Source: Streptomyces sp. NBC_00433 (GTDB lineage: Bacteria; Actinomycetota; Actinomycetes; Streptomycetales; Streptomycetaceae). Taken from it: a DNA stretch of 64,000 bases. The notes below the pieces were generated by a model. That model did not search any database and had not been told where the DNA came from. It saw only the letters and a list, made by a program, of their open reading frames with translations. How positions within the stretch are numbered: the first letter of the stretch is position 1; each line of letters starts with the position of its first letter. Position numbers and translations under genes: made by a program. Positions 1-7,632 of this stretch are shown in pieces. The stretch spans positions 4,060,001-4,124,000 of the forward strand of contig CP107926.1 in the NCBI GenBank assembly GCA_036015235.1, in the 5' to 3' direction.

Positions 1-57
1 GCCCGGCCGACCGTGGACGCGGCCTACCGGGCGATCGGGCTGCTGCCGCCGGCGTGA
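1..57 (+). CDS. C-terminal end of a gene, possibly tryptophanyl-tRNA synthetase (partial)
   Basis: Reading frame 1 is open from the window edge to TGA at 55-57 and encodes 18 residues ending AAYRAIGLLPPA. The ending resembles the C-terminus of tryptophanyl-tRNA synthetases, which finish in a helix of the type VYxxIGFxx, and I recall trpS lying close to proC in Streptomyces. That is weak evidence from a short tail. The gene converges with proC with an 11-bp gap, so the two transcripts run into each other. The function is a guess, but the coding end is likely real. Confidence 0.35.
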   Translation, partial: ARPTVDAAYRAIGLLPPA

Positions 58-68
58 GACCGTACGGC

Positions 69-878
69 TCAGGCGCCGGAGGCCAGCTCGCGGCTGCGGT
101 CGCGGGCGGCTTCCAGCGCGGCGAGCAGGGCGGCGCGCACGCCGTGGTTCTCCAGCTCCCTGATGGCGCTGATCGTCGTGCCGGCCGGGGAGGTGACGGC
201 CTCGCGGAGCTTGACCGGGTGCTCGCCGCTGTCGCGGAGCATCACGGCGGCGCCGATCGCCGACTGCACGATGAGGTCGTGGGCCTGGGAGCGGGGCAGG
301 CCGAGCAGGATGCCGGCGTCGGTCATGGCCTCGACCAGGTAGTAGAAGTACGCCGGGCCGGAGCCGGACAGCGCGGTGGCGGCGTCCTGGTGCTTCTCCG
401 GGACACGCAGGGTCTTGCCGACCGGCTGGAAGATGGCCTCGGTGCGGGCGAGGTGGGACTCGTCGGCGTACCGCCCCGCGGAGATCACCGACATGCCCTC
501 GTCGACCAGGACGGGAGTGTTGGGCATGACGCGGACGACGGGGGTGCCCTCGGCGAGGCGCTCCTCGAAGAAGGTGGTGGGGACGCCGGCGGCGGCGCTG
601 ATGACCAGGCGGTCGGCCGGTACGTGCGGGGCCAGTTCTTCCAGCAGCGCCGACATGTCCTGCGGTTTGACGGCCAGGATCAGGGTGTCGGCGGACTTGG
701 CCGCCTCGGCGTTGTCGACGGGCTCGATGCCGTAGCGGGCGCGCAGCTCGTCGGCCCGGTCCTCGCGGCGGGCGGTGACGAGGAGGTCGGCGGGTGCCCA
801 TCCGGCCCGGATCATGCCGGAGAGCAGGGCCTCGCCGATCTTTCCGGTGCCGAGGACGGCGACTGTCTGCTGGGTCAT
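69..878 (-). CDS. proC: Pyrroline-5-carboxylate reductase ProC
   Basis: 269 residues, the usual length for ProC, which reduces 1-pyrroline-5-carboxylate to proline with NAD(P)H in the cytoplasm. The N-terminus is a Rossmann fold with a GTGKIGEALLSGM dinucleotide-binding loop. The middle holds the LILAVKPQ and MPNTP segments. The C-terminal dimerisation domain has the family signature around SGSGPAYFYYL and REAVTSPAGTTISAI. The ATG at 876-878 is chosen because MTQQTVAVLG begins directly before the first beta strand; upstream sequence in frame is arginine/proline-rich non-coding translation. It lies 53 bp downstream of the ABC permease stop, on the same strand. Confidence 0.95.
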   Translation of the reverse strand: MTQQTVAVLGTGKIGEALLSGMIRAGWAPADLLVTARREDRADELRARYGIEPVDNAEAAKSADTLILAVKPQDMSALLEELAPHVPADRLVISAAAGVPTTFFEERLAEGTPVVRVMPNTPVLVDEGMSVISAGRYADESHLARTEAIFQPVGKTLRVPEKHQDAATALSGSGPAYFYYLVEAMTDAGILLGLPRSQAHDLIVQSAIGAAVMLRDSGEHPVKLREAVTSPAGTTISAIRELENHGVRAALLAALEAARDRSRELASGA

Positions 879-931
879 GGGGCCATGATGCCGTGGGCGC
901 GCACGCGGACGCGGCGGCGTCCGCGTGTCGG

Positions 932-1669
932 TCAGGCGGTGCGGCGGCGCAGGGTGGCGGCTCCCAGGGCGAGGGCGAGCAGCGCGCAGCCGGCGACGAC
1001 GGCGAGGTCGCGGACGAAGTCGCCGGTTATACCGGTGTGGTGGGAGACCTGGCTCATGCCGTCGACGGCGTACGACATCGGCAGCACGTCGGACACCCCG
1101 GACAGCACCGGCTGCATGTCGCCGCGCGGCACGAACAGGCCGCAGAGCAGCAGTTGCGGCAGCAAAATGGCGGGCAGGAACTGCACGGCCTGGAATTCGC
1201 TGGCCGCGAAGGCGCTGACGAACAGGCCCAGCGCGGTGCCGAGGAAAGCGTCGGCGAGCGCGACGACCAGCAGCAGCCAGGCGGAGCCCGTCACGTCCAG
1301 GCCGAGGCCGAGGAAGGTCAGCCCGGTGGCGAGCGCGGCCTGGACGACGGCGACGGCGCCGAAGGCGAGGGCGTAGCCGACGAGCAGGTCGGCCTTGCCC
1401 AGCGGCATGGCCAGCAGGCGTTCCAGGGTGCCCGAGGTGCGTTCGCGGAGCGTCGCGATGGACGTGACCAGGAACATCGTGACCAGCGGGAAGATGCCGA
1501 GCAGGGACGCGCCGGCGGAGTCGAAGCTGCGCGGGTCGGCGTCGAAGACGTATTTGAGCAGCGTCAGCAGGACGCAGGGCACGACCAGCATCAGCGCGAT
1601 GGTGCGCGGGTCGTGGCTGAGCTGGCGCAGGACCCGGCGGGCGGTGGCGAGCGTACGGGCGGGATTCAT
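932..1669 (-). CDS. ABC-2 type transporter permease
   Basis: 245 residues with about six hydrophobic segments: near residues 22-42, 58-76, 95-120, 128-155, 160-182 and 220-240. A short cytoplasmic stretch RERTSGTLERLLAMPL after the second segment is typical of ABC-2 permeases of the drug/antibiotic-export type. The start ATG overlaps the stop of the upstream ATPase gene by 4 bp (ATGA at 1666-1669), so the two are translationally coupled and form one exporter. The substrate cannot be read from sequence. The divergent TetR and the operator over the ATPase start suggest inducible efflux. Confidence 0.88.
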   Translation of the reverse strand: MNPARTLATARRVLRQLSHDPRTIALMLVVPCVLLTLLKYVFDADPRSFDSAGASLLGIFPLVTMFLVTSIATLRERTSGTLERLLAMPLGKADLLVGYALAFGAVAVVQAALATGLTFLGLGLDVTGSAWLLLVVALADAFLGTALGLFVSAFAASEFQAVQFLPAILLPQLLLCGLFVPRGDMQPVLSGVSDVLPMSYAVDGMSQVSHHTGITGDFVRDLAVVAGCALLALALGAATLRRRTA

Positions 1670-2514
1670 GACGGGGTCGCCTCCGTGGGCGCTGCGGTGT
1701 CGGTGGCGCTGGTGGCATCGCCGGCCTGGGCGGCCTGGGCGGTGCCTTTCTTCTCGGTGCTTTTCTTCTCGGCCGCGTCGGCCTGGTCGACCAGGTGGAG
1801 GAAGGCGTCCTCGACGGTGTAGGTCGTGGTGCTGCGGCGCAGGCCGTCGGGGGTGTCGTCGGCGAGCAGCCGGCCGTCGCGCATGAGGAGCAGGCGGTGG
1901 CAGCGTTCGGCTTCGTCCATGACGTGCGAGGAGACCAGGACGGTCGCGCCGCGTTCCTCGGTGAGGCGGTGGAAGAGCCGCCACAGGTCGCGGCGCAGCA
2001 CCGGGTCGAGGCCGACGGTGGGCTCGTCGAGCACGAGGAGTTCGGGCTCGCCGAGCAGGGCGACGGCCAGCGAGACCCGGCCGCGCTGGCCGCCGGACAG
2101 GTTCCCGGTCAGGGCGTCGGCGTGCGAGGTGAGGTCGACGTCGTGCAGGGCGCGGTCGACCTTGGCGGGGCGGTCGCGGCGATGGATGCCGAGGACGGCG
2201 GCGTAGTAGTCCAGGTTCTGCCGGGCGGTGAGGTCGGTGTAGACGGACGGCGCCTGCGTGACGTAGCCGACCCTGGGCCGCAGGGCGCGGTGGCCCGCGG
2301 GGCGGCCGAGGACGGTGAGGGTGCCGGTGACCTGCGCCTGGGAGCCGACGACGGCCCGCATGAGGGTGGACTTGCCGCAACCGCTCGGCCCGAGCAGGCC
2401 GGTGATCTGCCCGCGCGGGATCGTGAAGGCGAGGTCGTCGAGCACGGTACGGCCGCCCCGGACGACGTGGAGGCCGGCCGCCTCGACGGCGGGTTCCGGG
2501 TGGTTATTCATCAT
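1666..2514 (-). CDS. ABC transporter ATP-binding protein
   Basis: 282 residues if the first of two tandem ATGs (2512-2514) is used, 281 from the second. Walker A is GPSGCGKST, the signature is LSGGQRGRVSLA, Walker B is LLVLDEPT, and the switch-region histidine is in LVSSHVMDEAE. This is the ATPase of an ABC-2 drug-export pair and drives the permease encoded 3'. No Shine-Dalgarno motif precedes the tandem ATGs, so the message may be leaderless. The C-terminus carries a long alanine/lysine/threonine-rich tail (about residues 255-282) outside the ATPase fold. The start codons lie inside a perfect 12-bp inverted repeat, which implies direct repression at the start site. Confidence 0.92.
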   Translation of the reverse strand: MMNNHPEPAVEAAGLHVVRGGRTVLDDLAFTIPRGQITGLLGPSGCGKSTLMRAVVGSQAQVTGTLTVLGRPAGHRALRPRVGYVTQAPSVYTDLTARQNLDYYAAVLGIHRRDRPAKVDRALHDVDLTSHADALTGNLSGGQRGRVSLAVALLGEPELLVLDEPTVGLDPVLRRDLWRLFHRLTEERGATVLVSSHVMDEAERCHRLLLMRDGRLLADDTPDGLRRSTTTYTVEDAFLHLVDQADAAEKKSTEKKGTAQAAQAGDATSATDTAAPTEATPS

Positions 2515-2530
2515 GAGGTGAATAACCACC
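2499..2530. promoter_or_regulatory. 12-bp perfect inverted repeat over the ABC ATPase start codon (candidate TetR operator)
   Basis: The left arm GGTGGTTATTCA (2499-2510) and right arm TGAATAACCACC (2519-2530) are exact reverse complements with an 8-bp spacer that contains the start codon of the ATPase gene on the minus strand. The size and symmetry fit a TetR-family operator, and the divergent gene at 2660 encodes a TetR protein. Binding here would block both RNA polymerase and ribosome access on a leaderless message. Which regulator binds is inferred. Confidence 0.65.
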
Positions 2531-2580
2531 TCGGGTGCCGTCGCGTCAAGCCTGTGCACTGTCACGCTCGGACGGGTGGT

Positions 2581-2606
2581 TTAATAAATGAACGGGCATT
2601 TATTAA
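2581..2606. promoter_or_regulatory. 10-bp perfect inverted repeat upstream of tetR (candidate operator)
   Basis: Arms TTAATAAATG (2581-2590) and CATTTATTAA (2597-2606) are exact reverse complements around a 6-bp spacer. The block is strikingly AT-rich for this genome. It sits 54 bp upstream of the tetR start and 67 bp from the ATPase start. Its sequence differs from the neighbouring repeat at 2499-2530, so the intergenic region holds two different palindromes. Confidence 0.6.
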
Positions 2607-2659
2607 TGTCCCGGTGCGGCGGTGCGCGCGTGCAGGACGACGGCAACCAGGAGGTCCCC

Positions 2660-3277
2660 ATGGCCGGACGCCCCCGCGGGGTCGGCGACGACGTGATCCT
2701 GCGCGCCGCCGCCGAGGTGATCGGGCGGGACGGACCCGCCGGGTTCACGCTCGCCGCGGTCGCCGGGGAGGTCGGGCTCGTCCCCGGCACGCTCGTACAG
2801 CGGTTCGGCTCCAAGCGCGGGCTGCTGCTCGCGCTCGCCGAGCGGTCCGCACGCGACGCCGGCGACCTCGCCGACCGGGTGCGGGCCGACCACGGCTCGG
2901 CGCTCGCGGCGCTGACCGCGCTTGCCGTCAGCACGACGGGAGCCCTCGACTCCCCCGACCGCTACGCCAACCACCTGGCCTTCCTGTGCGCCGACCTCGT
3001 CGACCCCGAGCTTCACGCGCACGCGCTCGCGGTGCACCAGGCGCAGGGCGCCGCCTACCTCCAGCTGCTGGCCGAGGCGGTCGCCGCCGGTGACCTGCGG
3101 GCCGGTACGGACCCGGTCGCGCTCGCCGCGACCGTGCACACGGTGGTCGCGGGCGCCGGGCTGACCTGGGCGCTGGACCGCGAGGGCACCCTCGCGCGGC
3201 GGCTCGAACGGGAACTCGCGGCCGTCCTGGCGCCGCACACCGAAGCACGTACGACACAACGGGAGGACGACGTATGA
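2660..3277 (+). CDS. TetR/AcrR family transcriptional regulator
   Basis: 205 residues. The N-terminal helix-turn-helix spans about residues 10-55 (FTLAAVAGEVGLVPGTLVQRF, then SKRGLL) and a helical ligand-binding domain follows. The ATG at 2660 is preceded by a near-perfect AGGAGGT ribosome site at 2649-2655; an upstream in-frame ATG lies inside the palindrome at 2581-2606 and is rejected. The stop overlaps the next gene's start by 4 bp (ATGA 3274-3277), so regulator and SDR are co-expressed. It is divergent from the ABC exporter, which it probably represses. Confidence 0.9.
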   Translation: MAGRPRGVGDDVILRAAAEVIGRDGPAGFTLAAVAGEVGLVPGTLVQRFGSKRGLLLALAERSARDAGDLADRVRADHGSALAALTALAVSTTGALDSPDRYANHLAFLCADLVDPELHAHALAVHQAQGAAYLQLLAEAVAAGDLRAGTDPVALAATVHTVVAGAGLTWALDREGTLARRLERELAAVLAPHTEARTTQREDDV

Positions 3278-4176
3278 CCACGGAGAGCCGGCCCTTGGCA
3301 GGCGCGGTGGCGCTGGTCGCCGGGGGCACGCGGGGCGGCGGGCGGGGCATCGCCGTCGAGCTGGGCGCCGCAGGCGCGACGGTCTACGTGACCGGGCGCA
3401 GCAGCCGTACGGCGGGGGCCTCCGACATGGCGCGGCCGGAGACCGTCGAGGAGACGGCGGAAATGGTCACGGCCGCCGGCGGCCTGGGCATCGCCGCACG
3501 CACCGACCACAGCGACCCCGAGGACGTCCAGGCGCTGGTCGCGCGCATCGCGGCCGAACAGGACGGGCGGCTCGACGTGCTCGTGAACTGCGTCTGGGGC
3601 GGCGACCCGCTCACCGACTGGGAGCACCCGCTGTGGGAGCAGGACCTCGACCGCGGGCTGCGGCTGCTGCGGCGGGCAGTCGAGACGCACGTCATCACCA
3701 GCCGTTACGCCCTGCCGCTGCTGGTCGCGCGCGGGCGCGGCCTGGTGGTGGAGGTCACCGACGGCAACACCGCCCGCTACCGCGGCTCCTTCTTCTACGA
3801 CCTCGCCAAGTCCGCGGTCATCCGGCTCGCGGTCGCACAGGCCGCCGAGCTGCGCCCGCACAGCGTCGCGGCGGTCGCCCTGACGCCGGGCTTCCTGCGC
3901 TCCGAGGCGATGCTCGAAGGCTTCGGGGTGACCGAGGCGACCTGGCGCGACGGCGCGGCGAAGGACCCGCACTTCGCCTACTCCGAGAGCCCGGCCTACC
4001 TGGGCCGCGCGGTGGCCGCGCTCGCCTCCGACCCCGACGTGCTGGCCCTGACCGGCCAGGCGCTCGCGACGTGGTCGCTCTACAAGACCCACGGCTTCAC
4101 CGACGCGGACGGGACCCAGCCGGACTGGGCTGCCCACTGGGCGCGCGACCTGGCCGCGGAACACGGCCCGCTATAG
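3274..4176 (+). CDS. SDR family oxidoreductase
   Basis: 300 residues, a Rossmann-fold short-chain dehydrogenase. The cofactor loop is a glycine-rich variant (AGGTRGGGRGIA, residues 16-27), followed by a TGRSS segment consistent with NADP preference. The catalytic pair is Y175 and K179 in FFYDLAKS. The conserved Asn is in LVNCVWGG, a variant of the usual NNAG. The C-terminal part is longer than in classical SDRs and resembles the DHRS1-like branch. It is translationally coupled to the upstream TetR gene. The substrate is unknown; since the regulator also faces an exporter, a detoxification role is plausible. Confidence 0.88.
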   Translation: MTTESRPLAGAVALVAGGTRGGGRGIAVELGAAGATVYVTGRSSRTAGASDMARPETVEETAEMVTAAGGLGIAARTDHSDPEDVQALVARIAAEQDGRLDVLVNCVWGGDPLTDWEHPLWEQDLDRGLRLLRRAVETHVITSRYALPLLVARGRGLVVEVTDGNTARYRGSFFYDLAKSAVIRLAVAQAAELRPHSVAAVALTPGFLRSEAMLEGFGVTEATWRDGAAKDPHFAYSESPAYLGRAVAALASDPDVLALTGQALATWSLYKTHGFTDADGTQPDWAAHWARDLAAEHGPL

Positions 4177-4191
4177 CCCCTCGCCAGGGGC
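4176..4191 (+). terminator. Short hairpin after the SDR gene
   Basis: GCCCCT (4176-4181) and AGGGGC (4186-4191) form a 6-bp stem over a 4-base loop, starting at the last base of the SDR stop codon. Just downstream the 12-mer GGCGCCCTTTCG occurs twice (4189-4200 and 4206-4217). Weak terminator; no long U run. Confidence 0.35.
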
Positions 4192-4357
4192 GCCCTTTCG
4201 CCGGAGGCGCCCTTTCGGGGCTCTTTACGCAGGGCGGCGCCCGACAGGGGCGAGTGGGGGCACCCCCAGCCGACGGGGTCGGTGTGGGCCGGGCATGGGG
4301 GGCGGGTCAGGGTCATCCCCTATGGCTTTGGCGGTGGTCCGGAGGGACCGTTGCGGT

Positions 4358-4825
4358 ATGAGTCGTTCATCCCGTGAAATCGCTGTTTCCGGCGCGGAAA
4401 AGCGGCAATTGGCCGTGGCGTCCGCGACCCTCGGCCCCTGGCGGCCCGCGGCCGCCGTCGGCGCGCTCGGCGGCGGCGTGTCACTCGCGCTGCACCTGGT
4501 GCACGGGCACTTCGGCCTCGGCATCCTGTCCGGCGCGATCTCGGTCGCGGCCCTGCTCTTCTTCAGCGTCGGCGGCTCCGGCGCCGTGCTCGGCTATTCC
4601 TCACGCGGCTCGGGCCGCGACCGGCGCCTGCGGCGCTGGGCGCGCTCGCACCCGTGGCAGGTGGCAGCGGTGCCGGCCGGGCTGATGTTCCTCAGCGACC
4701 TCGTCATCCGGCAGGCGCTGACCAGCCAGGGCTTCTTCAGCACCGTATGGACCGGGTTGTGGCACGGCGCCGTGGTCGCGGCCGTGGTGGGCACGGTCGG
4801 CGTGATCGGGGCGTCCCGCAAGTAG
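4358..4825 (+). CDS. Small integral membrane protein of unknown function
   Basis: 155 residues. The ATG at 4358 follows a GGAGGG ribosome site at 4341-4346. The first 25 residues are polar; hydrophobic helices then lie near 32-48, 52-82, 105-122 and 132-152, separated by an arginine-rich loop (SRGSGRDRRLRRWARS) that is probably cytoplasmic. I recognise no family. It stands alone between the SDR gene and a convergent membrane-protein gene. Confidence 0.7.
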   Translation: MSRSSREIAVSGAEKRQLAVASATLGPWRPAAAVGALGGGVSLALHLVHGHFGLGILSGAISVAALLFFSVGGSGAVLGYSSRGSGRDRRLRRWARSHPWQVAAVPAGLMFLSDLVIRQALTSQGFFSTVWTGLWHGAVVAAVVGTVGVIGASRK

Positions 4826-4934
4826 CGGCTCTGCCCTCCCCCTGCCCGGGGTCGGGTGGGCCGGCAGCCGGCGGCGTTCGTATCGCAGCGGTCGCTGCGC
4901 AGGCTCAGCCGGCCAGGCGGGGGGGCACCCTGAT

Positions 4935-5417
4935 CTAGCGCTTGGGCCTGCGCTTGGCCTTTCCGCCCTTGGGGCGGTTCGCCTGCCGGGCGAGGGCCGC
5001 CTCGTACTCGCTGCGGTGCAGAGCCTCGCCGGGGGCTTCGGTGAGGGAGCGCACGAAATACGCCAGGAGGGCGCCGATGAAGCCGATCGCGTACAGGCTC
5101 TGGTTGTCGTTGGCCTGACCGGCCGGGCGGCGGGCGCTGAAGCTCTTCCAGGTGCGCTGGAAAGCCAGGACGCTGCACACGGCGAAGCCGACGAAGGCTA
5201 TGGCGGTGACGAAGGTGCCGATCTCGGCGTCGGCCAGGCCTTGGAAGCCGAGCCGCAGCACGAAGGCGCCGGCCGCCGCGGCGAGCAGGGAGCCGACCGC
5301 CGCGGCGGCCCTGCGCCAGCCGTAGCCGCGGTCGTGGTCCACCCAGGTCGTGCCGAACCACCGGATGTCCTCCGGTGCCGGGCCGGCCTCCGGCCGGGTC
5401 TTCGTCATCTCGCTCAC
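4935..5417 (-). CDS. Conserved actinobacterial membrane protein of unknown function
   Basis: 160 residues from the GTG at 5415-5417; an ATG at 5408 three codons later is an alternative. The N-terminal 35 residues are hydrophilic (DIRWFGTTWVDHDRGYGWRR), followed by hydrophobic helices near 38-60, 65-85 and 108-122. The tail is rich in lysine and arginine (RPKGGKAKRRPKR), which suggests a cytoplasmic basic C-terminus. No enzymatic motif is visible. It converges with the gene ending at 4825. Confidence 0.65.
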   Translation of the reverse strand: MSEMTKTRPEAGPAPEDIRWFGTTWVDHDRGYGWRRAAAAVGSLLAAAAGAFVLRLGFQGLADAEIGTFVTAIAFVGFAVCSVLAFQRTWKSFSARRPAGQANDNQSLYAIGFIGALLAYFVRSLTEAPGEALHRSEYEAALARQANRPKGGKAKRRPKR

Positions 5418-5476
5418 CCGACCAAGTATGCCGCCCGTCTCCGACGGTTTGCCCGGACTCCTCCCTGCGGGGTGCT

Positions 5477-5595
5477 GACGTGGTCAGGAGCGACATCCGC
5501 ATGCCGGGGCTCGACGGCATCGAGGCGCCCCGTATCGTCACCGCCCTCCCCGACCCGGCCCGCGCCCTGGTGCTGACCACCTTCGACCCGGCCTC
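5477..5595 (+). pseudogene. Remnant of a NarL-type response-regulator receiver domain
   Basis: A short in-frame stretch reads DVVRSDIRMPGLDGIEA, then about 15 residues later LVLTTFDPA. These are the phosphoacceptor strand and the beta4 strand of NarL/LuxR response regulators; the intact homologue in this window (53984-54670) has DVVLMDVRMPRMDGVEA and LILTTFDL. There is no start, no upstream receiver half and no HTH; the similarity stops at about 5595 and the frame runs into unrelated sequence. A decayed gene fragment is the simplest reading. Confidence 0.6.
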
Positions 5596-5705
5596 GTGTC
5601 GGTGGGAGGAGGGGCGCGATGGCGTCACCCGAAAGGGTGGTGGAAGTGGCATATGCCGTGGGTAGGCTGGAGAGATCCGCCAAAATCCCGCTCATGGGAG
5701 GAACC

Positions 5706-6326
5706 ATGATCGCCGAGGCCATGTCGGGCACCGACCCTTCGGATGCCCGGCAACCCAACGGCTCCGCGTGGCCGATTCCGCCGGTGGACGGCTACACACT
5801 CGACCACCTCTACCAGCTCGACCTCCCGCCGCATACGCAACTGATCGACGGGAGTCTCGTCTTCGTGAGTCCGCAGCGGAAGTTCCACACGCTGGCAATC
5901 GACCTGTTGGTCTACGCGCTGCGCAGCACCCTTCCGGAGAATCTGCGCGTGCGCAGGGAGATGGCCGTGGTGTTGAGCCGGCGCACCGTCCCCGAGCCCG
6001 ACCTCGTCATTGTCGACGCCGAGGCGGACGGCGACCTGCTCACCACTCGCTACGAGGCCAAGGACGTCGTTCTGGCCGTCGAGGTGGTGTCCCCCGAGTC
6101 TGAGTCCCGCGACCGGGACACCAAGCCGCACAAATACGCGGCCGCGGGCATCCCGCACTTCTGGCGGGTGGAGATGGCCGGGGAGACGGCCCGCCCCGTG
6201 GTCTACGTCTACGAACTGGATCCCGCGTCCAAGGCGTACGCCCTCACCGGCATCCACCGGGACCTGCTCAAGGTGACCGTTCCCTACGAGATCGCCATCG
6301 ACCTCACCGGGATCGACCACCTGTAA
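5706..6326 (+). CDS. Uma2 family (DUF820) PD-(D/E)XK-fold protein
   Basis: 206 residues. The ATG at 5706 follows a GGGAGGA ribosome site at 5696-5702; earlier in-frame starts lack one. The Uma2 fold is marked by an N-terminal TLDHLYQLDLPPHTQLIDGSLVFVSP segment, then the nuclease-like metal-site motifs EPDLVIVD (about residue 98) and LAVEVVSPES (about 124), and KPHKYAAAGIPHFWRV near 142. Proteins of this family are abundant in actinobacteria and cyanobacteria; their substrate is unsettled. The gene follows a response-regulator remnant and converges with the phosphatase fusion, so this small block looks accessory. Confidence 0.85.
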   Translation: MIAEAMSGTDPSDARQPNGSAWPIPPVDGYTLDHLYQLDLPPHTQLIDGSLVFVSPQRKFHTLAIDLLVYALRSTLPENLRVRREMAVVLSRRTVPEPDLVIVDAEADGDLLTTRYEAKDVVLAVEVVSPESESRDRDTKPHKYAAAGIPHFWRVEMAGETARPVVYVYELDPASKAYALTGIHRDLLKVTVPYEIAIDLTGIDHL

Positions 6327-6335
6327 GGCGGCTGG

Positions 6336-7583
6336 TCACTGCTGCGGCGTGAGGTGCTTCTCCAGGAGGGTGACCGCGTAAGCGGCCTTGCGGGTGCCGG
6401 ATTTCGCGGGCTGTTCGCCGACGGCCTCGTAACCGGCTGCCTCGTAGTAGGCGCGCAGGGCCGGGTTGGTGGCGAGGCAGTCGAGGCGGCACAGGGGGAG
6501 GCCCGCTTCGGCGATGCGGCGTTCCGCCTCGGCCAGGAGGCGGCGGCCGGTGCCGGGTGGGGCGGTGGTGCGGTCGGTCATCAGGCGGTGGACGTAGCCG
6601 GCGGCGCCCGGCCGGGTGCCCCAGGCCGCCGGGTCCTGCCACCACAGCTCCCAGGCGCCGGCGACCGGGCCGTCGGGGCCGAGGGTGGCGATCCAGACCT
6701 CGCCGTCCGCGAGGCGGGCGCGGAAGTGGTCCTCGCCCAGCTCGCCCGGCTGCCACTGGTCGATGCCGCGGGCGAGCTGCCAGCGGGCGGCGGCGTCGCG
6801 CAGGCCGACCAGGACCGGCAGGTCGGCGGTGTCCGCGCGGCGGAAGGCGAGCGCGGGTTCGAGCAGATTGCGGCGCAGGGCGGCGACCAGCTCCGCGTCG
6901 ACGCCCAACTCCCCTGCCGCGTAAGCCTCGACGGACCCGTACGTCTGCGCCATCGACGCGAGGAAGAGCCGCATCACGTCGGCCGGCGCGTGGGGATAGC
7001 CGGGCCAGCGCGGCGACTCACCACCGTGGTCGGCACGCCAGTCGGCGAGCAGGCGCTCCGCTGCCAGCTCGGTGAGCGCGAAGTCCTCGACGATGACGTC
7101 CTCGGGCACCCCCAGCAACGCCAGTACCAGAGCGGCGAGTTGACCGGTGCGGTCCTTGCCGGAAGCGCAGTGGAAGACCACCGGGCCGGCGTCCGGGGCG
7201 GCGATGACGTCCAGCGCCTGCCGCAACTCCTTGACGCCGTCCTGCGCGACCTCCATGAACCGCTCGGCCAGGAACGGCCCGATCTCCACCTCGGGCCCCA
7301 ACGACGGCTGGTCGTAGGTCCGGTGCTCGATGCTGAGGTTGTGGTAGTCGAAGGACGGGTGCTCGGGCACCCGGCCCTTCGCGTCGACCTCCCACGGATA
7401 CCGCAGGTCGATGACCGCGGCGACCCCCAGACCGAGGAAGCGGTCCCAGTCGGCACCCCCGAGCTTTCCGAGCGAGTCGGAGCGGAAGAGCCTGCCCCAC
7501 CGCACGACCTGGCCGTCGGCGGTCGGGTAACCGCCGAGGTCACGGAAATTGTGCAGCCGCTCGAAGGATATGTGCCTGCTCAT
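6336..7583 (-). CDS. Fusion of a tyrosine/dual-specificity phosphatase with a GNAT acetyltransferase
   Basis: 415 residues from ATG 7581-7583 (a GTG three codons upstream is possible). Residues 1-250 are a PtpB-like phosphatase: NFRDLGGYPT near 12-21, AVIDLRYPWEVD near 56-67, and the P-loop HCASGKDRTG with C139 and R145. Residues 252-415 form a GNAT domain: FRRADTADLPVL, an acetyl-CoA loop that appears as PPGTGRRLLAEAERR, and the late LDCLATNPALRAYYEAAGYEAVG motif. Both halves keep their key residues and the reading frame is continuous. Single-domain forms of each are common. Substrates are unknown; one possibility is removal of a phosphate and acylation of the same metabolite or protein. Confidence 0.88.
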   Translation of the reverse strand: MSRHISFERLHNFRDLGGYPTADGQVVRWGRLFRSDSLGKLGGADWDRFLGLGVAAVIDLRYPWEVDAKGRVPEHPSFDYHNLSIEHRTYDQPSLGPEVEIGPFLAERFMEVAQDGVKELRQALDVIAAPDAGPVVFHCASGKDRTGQLAALVLALLGVPEDVIVEDFALTELAAERLLADWRADHGGESPRWPGYPHAPADVMRLFLASMAQTYGSVEAYAAGELGVDAELVAALRRNLLEPALAFRRADTADLPVLVGLRDAAARWQLARGIDQWQPGELGEDHFRARLADGEVWIATLGPDGPVAGAWELWWQDPAAWGTRPGAAGYVHRLMTDRTTAPPGTGRRLLAEAERRIAEAGLPLCRLDCLATNPALRAYYEAAGYEAVGEQPAKSGTRKAAYAVTLLEKHLTPQQ

Positions 7584-7632
7584 GGACGGCACCCTACGTC
7601 CCGGGCGGGACGCGGGCCGCCGGCGGTCGGCC

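Noticed and set aside
2588..2659. Upstream in-frame ATG extending the TetR at 2660
   Set aside because: It begins inside the AT-rich palindrome, has no ribosome site and adds residues unlike a TetR N-terminus, whereas ATG 2660 has AGGAGGT.
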